Assembly: GCA_009760855.2 (NCBI GenBank) | Contig: WPIO01000010.1 | Location: 5,559,501 to 5,623,500, forward strand | Reading direction: 5' to 3' | Origin: Cristatella mucedo | Taxonomy: Eukaryota; Bryozoa; Phylactolaemata; Cristatellidae | DNA length: 64,000 nucleotides | In this document: positions 12,640 to 23,102 of the stretch, in pieces | Numbering within the stretch: position 1 is the stretch's first letter | Layout of the letters: each line of letters begins with the position of its first letter | The notes under the pieces: generated by a model | What the model saw: only the letters and a program-made list of their open reading frames with translations | Told to the model about the DNA's origin: nothing | Databases searched by the model: none | Program-made: the position numbers and the translations under genes

Positions 12640-13200
12640 CCAGACCACTTTTCACCCAGCTGCCATAGCTCCGAGTCAAGCAACGCATCGACTTCAGGGT
12701 TCTGTCATTCATTTTGAGCTCCACTCATTCTTTGGCTCCAGCCTATATTTCAGATCTACTCCCCCGCCAGGCTAAGCATCGTACCACCCGCCTTTCTGAA
12801 TCCAATCATTTAAATAAACCTCGTACGAATTTCAAATCTGTTGGATACCTTGCCTTCAGTTCGTATGCTCCCAAAGCTTGCATCTCACTTTCGACTTGCT
12901 TCACGACATCCCTTGGCTTGACGAAATTCAAAATGAAGCTGAAACGCATCAATTTATCAACGCATTTAGTGGGTCCGTGTTATTCGTCAGCCGTGTGGTT
13001 AGGCATGCTGACTTGCATGCTAACACTAAAGATTTTTGCATGCATACGCTATGCATGTCACCTCAAACTATGATATGCTTGTTGTCATTAAGCATTTTAC
13101 CAATAACCATTCGATCACGTTTCCTTTACAGAAAATTATTGAGCCTACAAAGAGATAAAGTTCTCTGAGGGTACTGTACATACTTATTATTATTATTATA
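12640..13200 (+). repeat. LINE-A 3' fragment
   Basis: Plus-strand copy reading the end of ORF2 (SLAPAYISDLLPRQAKHRTTR in broken frame), then the 3' UTR and a terminal TTATTATTATTA tail at about 13,180-13,200. It is diverged. Confidence 0.8.
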
Positions 13201-13671
13201 AGTCAAAGAAAGGTATCATCCGTCAGCCGATACGACGCATCCACTTCGACAGCAAATATATTGTACACCTCACTAAATATTGAGCATTATCTATAGCTGT
13301 CACTAAAAGCGGTTCTGACTCTGGGGATAGCATGAATTCGTCTTCGAATTGCATACTACGGAGTTGATAGTGAGGCTCGGGTGAAAATCTTGAGACGATG
13401 CATCTTGAAAAGTGCTGACGCAGCAGCATTTTCCGTGGAAATCTGTGAATAACACCATAATGCTACAGCTCGGTTTCATGGTCGTTGGGCTCCCTGTGTT
13501 ATTCGGGATGTTATTCGTTATGTTGTAAGTTATGTGCTATGATCGTTTCAATAGTCTGTAGCCATTACTCACTACAGGGCACACTAAGCTACTCCGATTA
13601 ACACTGGATACAGCGTCTGAAATCTCTTGAACATCGCGACAACGTTAAACAAGAAGCTGTTACTGCATGCC
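13201..13671. other. No gene recognised
   Basis: Intergenic sequence between a LINE-A copy and the 3' end of the minus-strand peptide gene. I see nothing else in it. Confidence 0.4.
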
Positions 13672-13677
13672 TTTATT
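13672..13677 (-). terminator. Polyadenylation signal of peptide gene 2
   Basis: AATAAA on the minus strand, 36 bp beyond the stop codon at 13,713-13,715. This distance is usual for an animal mRNA 3' end. Confidence 0.75.
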
Positions 13678-13712
13678 AAAATGTTGAAGTTTGGCTCATA
13701 ATGTAACATGGA

Positions 13713-14683
13713 TTACAGTCCTCCAAGTTGGCATGCTTGCTTTGCCAGCGGAATTCCGGAGGTCCTCAAAAAGTTAATGGCATCGGAGATGCTTCTCGCC
13801 AAAAAGTCTTCATAATCTAGAACAAAACAAAGATATTTCATAATGTTGTTGAGACTTTGACCAGATTACTCTTGTCTTTAGCAGCTACGGAAGAGTATCG
13901 CACACAGGATTACCAAGCTTTACCACAACATTTCTAAACAAAAATTGCATCTATTAATGCACCTATTACAGATACTTGGATTCAGGAGTGTGGCTGTGAG
14001 ACATAGAAGAAGATGTTCATGAGTATATATCAGATGAACGTGATTTATTTGAAATAAAAACCTTCCTAGCAAAGCACTTTGTAACTGCTTTCGTATTTTA
14101 TGTTCAGCGTTGGCACAAGGCCGTTCAATCTGCTTGTTCTTTCATTTAGTTTAATCCACAGCCGTGCCTAAAGCTGTCAGTAAAAGATAATCTGCTTATC
14201 AGATGCCAGAGTTATAAATAGCACTGGCAAAGTCTAGTATAGTTACAGATAATTAACTAATTTGGACAGTCTCATTTTCGCAGCATATCTCAGACCAGAG
14301 CAGTTCTAAAGGTATTACTCTTGCAGCTTACAAAAAATATTGAGCAGCAGTAAAAATAGTTCTTTGAATTATTTCCCAATGTGCACCAAACCACTAGTTT
14401 AATGTTGTTTTCTTTTCATTGTATTTCTTTAAGTTTAGGATTATTCCACTAAAAGTGGCCGGATAGGTTACTCCAATTAAAAACGTACGTACTTACCGTC
14501 GTCGGCGACGGCGATCTAAAAGTAACAAAATAAGATTTGAAGGCTTGACTCATTGGTAAGAGCTCTCTGCCCACGCAATGATGAATGAGCAAGCCTTCGA
14601 ACCGCTGGCTCGGGCAGCAGTGAAGGAGCACTTACCGCACACATCACGCTGAATACGATGCAGATTGCTACGAGAAACTTCAT
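13713..14683 (-). CDS. Secreted single-Cys peptide gene 2, three coding exons
   Basis: Coding exons are complement(14636..14683), complement(14497..14515) and complement(13713..13816), giving 56 aa. Exon 1 encodes a clear signal peptide, MKFLVAICIVFSVMCA, and ends in phase 0 at GCG/GTAAGT. Exon 2 is a 19-nt micro-exon between TTACTTTTAG and GTAAGTACG (reading IAVADD plus one base). Exon 3 follows TTGTTCTAG and ends in TAA. All phases agree. The mature part has an acidic start (ADDDYED), then a moderately amphipathic segment with LAKQACQLGGL at the C-terminus and one Cys. An acceptor at 14,714 (CGCTTTAG/GTC) joins the coding exon to an upstream non-coding exon. The gene at 19,764-20,315 has the same layout, with identical exon 2 and exon 3 lengths. 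The role is unknown. A secreted defence or signalling peptide is an inference. Confidence 0.8.
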
Positions 14684-15568
14684 TTTGCCAACCAACGATG
14701 TATATGCGATGACCTAAAGCGAAAATCAAACTAATAATAGTAAGAAGATTTAACATTTCGCACCCGCACACTAGCAGAGCAAATATCCATCTAGATGCTC
14801 CACACGTTGCTACAAAAGAATCAACAATAACGCATCCTCCACAGAGTAGCATTTAAGGCACATAAGAAGACACTTGGTACTACTAATTAATAGGACCCCT
14901 AGTAGTTAATGTGCACTGAATCCTGCAAAAGTAAGCACGCAAAGAACACAGGTAAAAAAAGATTAGTTCACTCGGGTGAAAGGTCCGACAAAGGAGCTGT
15001 ACACCTACTTCACTGGTTCAGTATTCACACACAAATAGAATAAAGCCGTGGAATATATGGTTCACACTGAGGAGACTCTCCTTGGCTGAGGGTAGGCTAA
15101 TATTGCAATCCGTTGCTAGAGTTTGGGCTTTTAGAAAGCAATATATAATGAAGTGGGTGACGTTTAGTAACTGCCAAAAGGTACACTGAACAGTACCTCA
15201 TACAGATCTAACATACGCGATACCTCGCAATGGATATGAGAGGAATTTCTCACTTAAGGCGGAATGAGATTTATTTTGACTATTGAACCCGAACTTTTGA
15301 GATCGGGGCAAGATCTTTTTCTGCGGATTTGATAGCTGAAAATTTGAGCACTGCAAAAATCAGTGTGCATGCTACGTAAGGCCTGCAACAGAAAGCTTAA
15401 TGCAATTTTGTTTCTAGGCAGCTGGACTAGCACCTAATGCTACGACGCTCGCGAGCACAAGAATGCCTCTGAAGCTGAAGGCAGAATAAAAGAGAGTGCT
15501 GCCGGACTGAGCTATCGCTATTTGGCGAAAAATCGGATAATCGCTTTTGAGCTGCCAGAGGCGCTTAC

Positions 15569-15629
15569 CTTCGTGCTGAGGATTTCTCTGCTGCTGAAGC
15601 CTTGACCGAGCAGAGCGAACCTTTTATAG
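15569..15629 (-). promoter_or_regulatory. TATA box and non-coding first exon of peptide gene 2
   Basis: On the minus strand GCTATAAAAGG (15,619-15,629) is followed about 30 bp later by a short stretch ending CAGCACGAAG/GTAAGC, with the donor at 15,563-15,568. This fits a TATA promoter, a start near 15,595 and a short 5'-UTR exon spliced to the acceptor at 14,714. Confidence 0.65.
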
Positions 15630-16184
15630 CAGCAGCTGATGAGCACGTGGCAAGCGAGTTGTATCGGCGAGCCAGCCTGATTAACGCACACCTGCCTGCT
15701 CACGGCTCGATCTGCAGTCCAAACAGCTGAAACTGTCTCACCATTCAGTGAAGGTCACTTGATAACTGCTGTTGTGAGCTACACATTTGGCAGCTCGCTG
15801 AGCGCCCTCGCAATCGCTGCCGAGTTCAGTTCTCGCTATCAGTAGTCGAGTCCAGTGCGCTGCTCGGCATGAGCTTTGGTGAGCCCTTTCAGGTGTTGAA
15901 TGTGCGCAAAGTGGCTTGAGCTAGAATGCAGCTCTGTTAGTATGTTCGGTGCAAGCTGTGGGCGGACCTGAACAAACAGAAAATAAATGGCATATACGCT
16001 AGAGGCACGTCGTTTGTTCCGTTCACCCGCACTGAACTGATCTTCCTTTGCACGTTACTTATATGGTATTCAGTTCATGCTACTAAACAGAGGTCCTACT
16101 AACTACTGGACTTGAGTGTCTTCGTGTACATATGTTCATGCTGGTCCAAGTATGACACTCGTATGCTGTTGCATGCACGTCTTA
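15630..16184. other. No gene recognised
   Basis: Presumed upstream region of the minus-strand peptide gene. I see no further exon or repeat. Confidence 0.35.
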
Positions 16185-16430
16185 GCATGAGACCCCATGG
16201 CCGTGATAGCCCAGATGGCAAGATGCTCACTCTTCTCCAGCAAGGTAGTAGGTTCGACTCCTGCAGCTGACGATCCTGTATTGCCAACTGCAAGCAGCGG
16301 TGATAGCCGTTATTGCTCTTCTACCGCTATAAAAAATCAGGCTGCAAAATCAGCTCATATGACACCTTGCATTTCACAAGCCCTTAGTTATTGCTACTCT
16401 TACAAATAGCTGTAAAGCGCCTTTAAACCA
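16185..16430 (+). repeat. tRNA-derived SINE
   Basis: Box A-like TGATAGCCCAGATGGCAAG and box B GGTTCGACTCC stand in tRNA spacing. Then comes TGCAAGCAGCGGTGATAGCC and the body sequence CTCTTCTACCGCTAT, which is shared with the minus-strand copies at 16,600 and 22,130. Confidence 0.7.
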
Positions 16431-16562
16431 AGGTCAATATGAATTTATTTGATGACCGGGGTTATGGAGTCAAGCCTCGTGGCATACATGAAGCGCCTGA
16501 ATGGAGATTAGACTCTCTTAGGGAGCTATACAAATAAGTTAGATTTAGATTTAGATTTTAGA
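16431..16562 (+). repeat. SINE tail with TTAGAT repeats
   Basis: Contains GAAGCGCCTGAATGGAGATTAG, the tail block also seen at 18,130 and 49,140, and ends in a short TTAGATTTAGATTTAGATTT run. Confidence 0.55.
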
Positions 16563-16599
16563 AAGCGGTTTGGTTTTCTCAGGGCAATAAAAAATACTG

Positions 16600-16790
16600 G
16601 CTGTTCTAACAAACAGCCTCTTTTGTATAGAGACAGAAGAGCCTTTACGGCTATCATCACCGCTTGCTGCGGCGATAAGGAATCACCTACCCCGCAGGAT
16701 TCGAACCCATGACATCGGGACCGAGGTCATGAAAAGCATCCGTCTTGCCTAGTGTGCCATCACGGCTCACCGCACTAGACTTTAGGACTT
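16600..16790 (-). repeat. tRNA-derived SINE
   Basis: The minus strand starts GAGCCGTGATGGCACACTAG (box A region), has box B GGGTTCGAATCC, then the GCAAGCGGTGATGATAGCC body. It is closely related to the copy at 22,130-22,320. Confidence 0.75.
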
Positions 16791-17129
16791 ATTATTACTA
16801 CCATAGCAGAGGTTAGCAAAGGTTTCGGACTACTAGGCCATCTCAGGAGGTTAAGAAGGCACACTAGGTAAGAAGAAACCGCGAACACTCCTGCGGGCCG
16901 GTGGAGTGGGCGTGGTCAGACGAACAAATAAACAAAAAGCCGCAACTGACTCACAGACACGCAAGGCAATTATAGGGGTAGATATTTATCACCACAACCT
17001 GGCCATGCACTTCTGTTCATGCAAGCACCTGATATAGGTTCTAAAAAAAAAACATGGGCAACAGTTTGAACTGCAACCAGCAGTAATGAAGGGGAACAAA
17101 ACTGCGACAATTCAATTACTGTCCATTTG

Positions 17130-17230
17130 ATCGTGCTTCTTTTACAGCAAATTTAAAGTGCCTAGACAGAGACTGAGTTCTTTTCAGGGTGCTATATCAA
17201 ATGTATTATTATTATAATTATAATCATTAA
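17130..17230 (+). repeat. LINE-A 3' terminus
   Basis: GCAAATTTAAAGTGCCTAGA and GAGTTC..GGGTGCTATA, followed by a TTATTATTATAATTATAA tail. Only the last about 100 bp of the element remain. Confidence 0.65.
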
Positions 17231-18054
17231 TTAGGCCGGATCAACCTATAAATAACTAGGGTGGCTTTAAGCCCGACTGGAGTTCTAGCTAGGGACTATC
17301 TGGGATAAAGGCCGATTTTGCCGACCTCTGCGTTAACACTTTCTGGCACAAATCCATCATGGCTAAGGGCTTCCACCACTAGCCATGCGAAAAGCAAATT
17401 CGCAGCTCATACTGCGAAACGCGCGAAGCAAAATCAAGCGCAATAACAGTTAGCTCTCAACTCAAAGCAAAAAGCAGCCGAGAGTCAGCTTGTGTCTCCA
17501 AAACTCGTTAGCTGGGATGCTCGTAAGTCAAAGTACCTCAATAGTGAAGGGGGAGAATACCTTGACAACTCAATTAGGCTATGGATCCATCAATAGATTA
17601 CTAGGGGGCCGCTAGGCCGGACTGGAGCTCCAGCTAGGCCGGATCTGACCTTAAGGCCGAAGTTTACCGATCTATGTACCATAGTATCGCTTGCTGCCGC
17701 CGACTCTTGCATAGTGCTGAGATTCGCTGCATGTAGAATCTTGAATCATAATCAGTTTTATTAATTAGCAATTTTTAAGTTCGTCAGTTTTAAATTTCAA
17801 TAATTTAATCATTTAACACGCGGCTCCTTAGGTGTTATTTTACAAGCCAAATATTTTTGTCACTTGCTCTCCTGGTGGATCAAGATAAGCTTTTTAAGCT
17901 CTCTTGACCAAAGACTCCATCCAATGGAACATGCACTTCTAACGCACCGAGCCCGCGACGGAAGCTTGGCAGGGTCCCAAAACGTTAAAAGGTGCGCACG
18001 CTTGCTATCATGTGCAAAGTACCCTCTACGCTCAAATAAATAAAAATAAACGCA
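17231..18054. other. No gene recognised
   Basis: Ordinary sequence with short internal similarities around AGGCCGGA..CTAGCTAGG. No coding or RNA gene signal. Confidence 0.35.
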
Positions 18055-18200
18055 GATCTGGTTTGGCCCAACGGTTAAGGTGCTCGTCCCAATTAAGGCC
18101 TGGCCGAGGTCGTGGGCTTGAGCCCCGTGGCAAATGTCAGGCGCCTGATTAGAGATTAAGTTATCTTAGGGCAAATGAATTAATTATATTATGATATCTG
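18055..18200 (+). repeat. tRNA-derived SINE
   Basis: Box A TGGCCCAACGGTTAAGG and box B-like GGGCTTGAGCCCC, then AGGCGCCTGATTAGAGATTA and a short A/T tail. Confidence 0.65.
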
Positions 18201-19540
18201 CAGCTCCATAAAGAACGCACGCAGGTAAAATCAAACCACGGAGCGATCTAGTGCCACACTTGACTGGTCGACGATTTGAACCAACGCACCGCCTACAGCA
18301 GCAGTGTCAAGTAATAAGTTTTTAAATTTTCTTCATCAACCTAGCCCAATATTTGGCATTATTATATATGCCTTGATAGAAGAGCTTGGGCTTAAGGTAA
18401 AGGAACTTTCTTATGCTCAGTATCATGTACCTCTGGAGCTGTCGGGAATTTTATTCAATAAATCACAATGTATTTCAAATGAATTTCTGTTTGACCTGAC
18501 CCTAATTTGACCCAATGCGACCATGAGGTATTTAGGCGAACGCAATATCAAAGTCCGGTCATTTCCATTACTTTTCACGGCCGGTCTCTGCACATTCTCG
18601 GTACATACATCTCGTACCCAAGCGTTTCAGTTCCAATCATAGGAATAGAGTAGCGATAAGAAATAACTCTTAAAAGAGTCGTTTAAAAAACTTGAAACAT
18701 TAAAAAGTGGTAAACGCGAACATTTTGAACTTTGCTTAGAAACCGCCATCAGGTGTGACCCTACCAAAGGAGCCGTTAAATTAAAAAGAAATCAGTTTAG
18801 CCAATGTTTTTTTGCTTCATTCCAGGACCACAGTTGACGCATCTTTTTAAAAAAATTAACTCGTCAGTTGAATAGAATTGCACACGATTTTGGCGACGTC
18901 CAAAAAAAAACGAGTGGGGCCCACTATCAGGAACCATCGACGTAGCTCTACAGAAGCTGGTTAAGTACTACATGTCATGACTGATGCAAGCCATAATACA
19001 AAAAATATACCTTCCGCCAGGATGATAATCTCTGACTGGACGGCTACGGCTATATCGAAAAAGCGAAATCTGGACACGTGGAATGCATCTTGGACGCATT
19101 ATGGCGCCTAGCCTAAAATATGTTTCGTCTTGTACAACAAACGCTGAGACCTCGCTCGATGCGGAGATCACCAGATAGCCTTGATCTAATGCTGACTGAA
19201 GCAATTCATCCGCCCATCGAGCCATTTAATAGTGGCGAGCCTAATAAGCGCGGGTGCTAGGCTTCGGATCGCTTAAGCCGCCCCGCTGCCCTTTCCGCAC
19301 AGCGTGCCGCTGAACAGCCGATCGGGGGCGGCAGGGTATGCAGCAGGCACTACGTCATCGCGATAGTCACGCGCCGCGGGGCTTGCGGCGGTCGGACGGG
19401 AGCTCAGCGTGAATTGCCTCTCGCTAGGCTCACCAACTTCATCCGATAAGTTGACCAAGTTATCTTTTGAGAAATTCACGTAGCGTCCGTCACCTGTGTT
19501 TGGACGAAGTGTTTGCTCGGCTGGATAAGGACCGGCGCGA
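18201..19540. other. No gene recognised; upstream region of peptide gene 1
   Basis: Short ORFs without motifs. The composition becomes GC-rich at about 19,250-19,480, before the promoter of the plus-strand peptide gene. Confidence 0.35.
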
Positions 19541-19610
19541 AGAGTATTTATGGAAAGAAATCTTTCGAGTGACCAGTTCTGGAAGTTTCAGCTGCTGTTA
19601 GTGGTACGTA
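19541..19610 (+). promoter_or_regulatory. Probable promoter and first exon of peptide gene 1
   Basis: A TATA-like TATTTATGG at 19,545 is followed 25-35 bp later by a short possible exon ending CTGCTGTTAGTG/GTACGT (donor at 19,604). An acceptor TTTGTTCTAG ends at 19,733, 30 nt before the ATG. This matches the layout of the paralogous gene. The TATA match is weaker here. Confidence 0.5.
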
Positions 19611-19763
19611 GCGGTCAGCGATGCTAAGTGGCTTCATCTAGCATTAGGAGACGTCGAGATCGGCTCGAAGCATTCGCCGCGTGGCGAATGCTGAAAAAAG
19701 CGCTCGCTTCGTCCATTTTGCTATTTGTTCTAGTATCTTACGTGGATAACCGTGCGACGTACA

Positions 19764-20315
19764 ATGAAGGCCTTCTTCGTCGTATTCGCCCTGCTCCTCT
19801 GCGTCGCCGTCGCTGTGAGTGTCTGCCTGCCTGCCGCTGATTCTCACTGTGCTTAGCGGCGGCGCACGCGCGAATTCGCGGCCGCTTTGCTGAACAAGAT
19901 TCGCCGCGAAAGCCTTCCAGTCGGCTAGCGCTTCTGATTCTGACTTCCTGGAATGTGTCTCAAAGCGACAGCAATTTACTTGCAGGTTGGATACGAGCAG
20001 GATGGTAAGGCCGCAGCGCGGGCAAGTGGAATCATTCTCCCAGCGCTTTAAGTCTTCGCTCAACCTTTCCTCTCAAGCGTGTCCAGCGGCTGCCACGTGC
20101 TTTGAAAGACCGCTCGCTTTCGCCGTACGATGTTTCTCAAGTGTCAGAAACCAAACCCGCTCTCGGTCCCCTGAAGCAGTCTAAAAATCTTCTGATCTCG
20201 CTACTTTGCAGACGAGGTCGCACCAAGGCTTACCGCTCAGGAAGTACTCAACTCTATCTTGAAGTACGGAAAGATTGTCGCCAAGGCTGCCTGCGCGGCC
20301 ATCAAGCTGCTGTAA
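19764..20315 (+). CDS. Secreted single-Cys cationic peptide gene 1, three coding exons
   Basis: Coding exons are 19764..19814, 19986..20004 and 20212..20315, giving 57 aa. Exon 1 encodes the signal peptide MKAFFVVFALLLCVAVA and stops in phase 0 at GCT/GTGAGT. Exon 2 is a 19-nt micro-exon (CTTGCAG/GTTGG..GATG/GTAAGG), leaving phase 1. Exon 3 follows TTTGCAG and ends in TAA. The phases agree throughout. After an acidic pro-like stretch (GYEQDDE) comes a basic, helix-compatible segment SILKYGKIVAKAACAAIKLL with one Cys. Its Lys residues are spaced so that several fall on one face. Exon 2 (19 nt) and exon 3 (104 nt) have the same length as in the minus-strand gene at 13,713-14,683, and both share AKxAC. 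Known single-Cys helical antimicrobial peptides have this general form, but I cannot assign a family. The long minus-strand ORF across it is a shadow. Confidence 0.8.
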
Positions 20316-20361
20316 CCATCGACGGGCCCAGGTGGACTGAATGACCCGAGATACATAAATC

Positions 20362-20367
20362 AATAAA
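20362..20367 (+). terminator. Polyadenylation signal of peptide gene 1
   Basis: AATAAA 47 bp after the stop codon of the plus-strand peptide gene. A CATAAAT lies just upstream. Confidence 0.7.
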
Positions 20368-20879
20368 TCAGCTGTCAGTCAAGAGTTTCAGCTGTGTTGC
20401 TTTCTAACATCCCGGTTCATTTTCGTACCCTGTTACGGCTTGGTACCGTACTGGACTTTGTATGGAGCTAACCGAATGCTTGCTGAATGAAGGTGAATGA
20501 ATGAGCGGCCACGTTCAATGCTGTCTGCTGCGTGCTCTGCTAGGATCAGGCTGCATTGTCTTCAGCACTAAAATCCAGCCCACTCGACATTTCATGAGCC
20601 GTAGAAAGCTAGCCTCGTCAGCTCGACTCGCAAAGCGTATCAGCGCAGCGTTTCATCACGCAGCTACAGCGTTAAACTGTAGCACTAGAAATGTACAGAC
20701 ATCAAGTCATCGGATGTCGTAAAGCAAGTCAGCTCCAGGCTTTGGGTGAATACGAACTTAAGGTACGGTCTCGACAGGATTTCATGTTGGTTCGACGGAC
20801 AGCCAAGCGACTTGAGTCGGAAGAAAGAAGGCCGGAACGACAGCCAGCTTGATTGGGTACTAGTTCCGAAGGCGAGGCC

Positions 20880-21600
20880 GGAGCATGAGAATGTTCGAAA
20901 GTGTGTGTGAACACTATTTCTTCCGCCGCTGCGAATATTTCTGGCTAGTTTACCTCCTGTGATTCTGGTCGGATAAATGAAGACGAGTTTCGCTGGTGGA
21001 CTATTGCAAATCTGCCAAGGGGCACGCGGTTCTCTGCAATCAGGCAATAATCTCATGGAAAGTAGCAGCGCGGAGCTCCAACCTATGGTGTAAATTATAG
21101 TACGCTTTCAGTCGGATAAACGCCCCAACTGATTCACCATCTTGCGTGTTCTCGTGCAAGTGGGCTGCCACGGAACTCATCACTACCGCAGTCTGCGACG
21201 TTCTGCTTTAATCCACGCCAAATCTACTGCGTGAAGCTCAAATTAATTTTTAGTGCATTCTATACTGCACTATCATTCGAGTGTACCACCAAATTAAATG
21301 CTATTGCGCACCAGCTTTCTCATGCGATGCAATGCAACCGACAGCAATATTTCCGGCAATTACTGCGATCCTCTAAAATCCATCGCAAAGCGACCAAAGA
21401 TCCTGCGCAAAAAGCTCCGACTGCGATTGCGTATTGAGCTATTATCCGAATCCACTCTAACCCGCCACAAATCAGCCAGACATCAGAGGCACGAAGCTCG
21501 AATTTAGATCTGTAGCTTCGCTACGTTACGTGCGCAGGGTACTCAAAAAAAATGACACGGCATTATCTACGGCTTCTCTTGCACGGCATTTCAAACGACA
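20880..21600 (-). repeat. Inverted copy of the satellite-like repeat
   Basis: The reverse complement runs in step with about 2,030-2,830: GGAAAATTTCTGTCGTTT, GAGCTTCGTGCC, GATGTCTGGCTGATTT, GGATTTTAGAGGATCGCAGT and AATAGTCCACCAGCGAAACT all recur in the same order and spacing. I estimate high identity by eye but have not computed it. Confidence 0.75.
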
Positions 21601-21895
21601 GAAATTTTCCGACCACATTTAAAAAAACTAAAAACTCACCTATTTATGACAGCATTTAATGGGTCCCTGTGATTCGTCCTTTAAGTGCCTATGTGTGCTG
21701 ACACTGTATGCTGCCACTAACCACACTTGCATGCTGACCCTGTGAATATCACCCCTCACCATGTGGTATCAAGCACGATACCACTCACCATCCTATCGTG
21801 TTTCCTTTGCAGCAAATGTAAAGCGCCTAAAGAGAGATTGAGTTCTCTAAGTGCGCTTTATTTGAGCGTATTATTATTATTATTATTATTCATGA
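21601..21895 (+). repeat. LINE-A 3' end
   Basis: CATTTAATGGGTCCCTGTGA, then TGACACTG..ATGCTG blocks, GAGATTGAGTTCTCTAAG and a TTATTATTATTATTATT tail ending at about 21,890. Confidence 0.8.
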
Positions 21896-21929
21896 TGGTC
21901 ACCACCACTTGCAGTAATCAGCAACGTAT

Positions 21930-22020
21930 CGACTACAGCATGACTCGAACCCGTGACCTGGGTCGTGAAGACCGAGTACCTTACCCCCCAGGCTACCAGC
22001 TAGGGTGCGAAAAATAAGGG
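21930..22020 (-). repeat. tRNA-derived SINE head
   Basis: Minus-strand TGGTAGCCTGGGGGGTAAGG (box A region) and GGGTTCGAGTCATG (box B region) in tRNA spacing. Related to the copy at 480-600. Confidence 0.6.
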
Positions 22021-22129
22021 GCGATGCTCCGTATTTTATTATTTTATTTGGTATTACTCTGCGCTCTGCTTAAAGTATACAAAAATAATTTTCTGACGTT
22101 GCGGACGTGCGTTCTCACGTATTACCCAA

Positions 22130-22320
22130 TTATGCAAAAGTACTAGCTGATTTAACAGTCTCTTCTGCATAGCGACAGAATAGCTTTTACGGCTATCACC
22201 ACCGCTTGCAGCGGCAATAAAGGATCGCCCACCACAGAATTTGAACGCAAGACCTCGGGGCCGAGGTCGTGAAAAGCAACCGCCTTACCTAGTGAGCCAT
22301 CACGGCTCAACTGTAATATC
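22130..22320 (-). repeat. tRNA-derived SINE
   Basis: Same family as 16,600-16,790: minus-strand GAGCCGTGATGGCTCACTAG, then a degenerate box B GCGTTCAAATTC and a TGCAAGCGGTGGTGATAGCC body. Confidence 0.75.
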
Positions 22321-22839
22321 TGACCATGGCTACACGCGGAGTTTGGACCAGTTTAAAGGAGAAACTCTGCGCCTCGCAGGGCCATAGGCCCGATCAACCA
22401 TCTGTGTTGGACAACCCATCCCTACCTGATGCCCATATGCTACGCAGTAGCAGAGGGGAAACCGATCAGAAGCTGACAGTAAAGGCAACCAGTAGACAGT
22501 CACTGATATACTCACGGGCTTGTAGCCGGCCACTAAGGAAAGGCCCAGCAGCATCTCGTGGAAAGCGAAGTTGTACTGCTGAAAATTCCACCATCGACCT
22601 GACTGCCTTAAGGCAAGACCGCTTCTAAGAACGCTGTTCCTTTTGCTGAGTACTCATCTTTCCGGACAGGTAACCCTGTAGGCTTCCGGTTGGACGGACC
22701 ATTCTCACGGGGCTTCAAGCTATTCCCAACACAGGACGCAGCAACACGTAGAGAGACAGCCTGGTGGGCCTTTTTGGATGGCGTGCGTCGTTCGGCGGTG
22801 AACGCTTACTGGCAATTTGGCCGAACGCGATCTACCAGT
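22321..22839. other. No gene recognised
   Basis: GC-balanced sequence left of the viral element. ORFs at 22,326-22,628 and 22,690-22,962 overlap on both strands and carry no motif. The second runs into the inverted repeat. Confidence 0.35.
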
Positions 22840-22980
22840 AGTAATATGTGGTTTTTCCTTATTGCAGCCTCACCCTCGAACATTGGCAACATTTTTTCAT
22901 TCGATCTCGCATTTGCTCGATCTCATTCCAAAATGTTGCCAATCAAGTGTGGTCTGCAATAAGGAAAACCACATATTACT
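22840..22980. repeat. 141-bp inverted repeat at the left edge of the viral element
   Basis: Outer arms AGTAATATGTGG..TTATTGCAG (22,840-22,867) and CTGCAATAAGG..CATATTACT (22,954-22,980) pair with one bulged base. Inner arms ATTGGCAACATTTT (22,882-22,895) and its complement (22,930-22,943) pair perfectly. The composition switches to AT-rich immediately to the right. It may be a small non-autonomous element or a rearranged terminus of the viral element. Confidence 0.8.
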
Positions 22981-23093
22981 GTATTTTTATAAGGTTTTAA
23001 AATTACTATATAATAGTAAAACATTTCTGCAATCTTAGACAACTATATACTATAGTAAAAATTATTTAATTGAATAAGTTTTCTATTTCCTTA

Positions 23094-23102
23094 ATATAGA
23101 TG
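23094..23102 (+). promoter_or_regulatory. TATAG motif at the PolB start
   Basis: AATATAGATG: the TATAG motif directly abuts the ATG at 23,100. It is one of a series of near-identical start-site motifs in the element. Confidence 0.55.

Noticed and set aside
16197..16409. True tRNA gene at the SINE heads (also 16,600-16,790, 18,055, 22,130 and 54,100)
   Set aside because: Boxes A and B are present but no complete cloverleaf is formed, and the copies share SINE body and tail sequences.
19644..20063. 139-aa minus-strand ORF with a CPRC motif
   Set aside because: It is antisense to the signal-peptide and micro-exon of peptide gene 1, whose splice phases and poly(A) signal are far stronger evidence.
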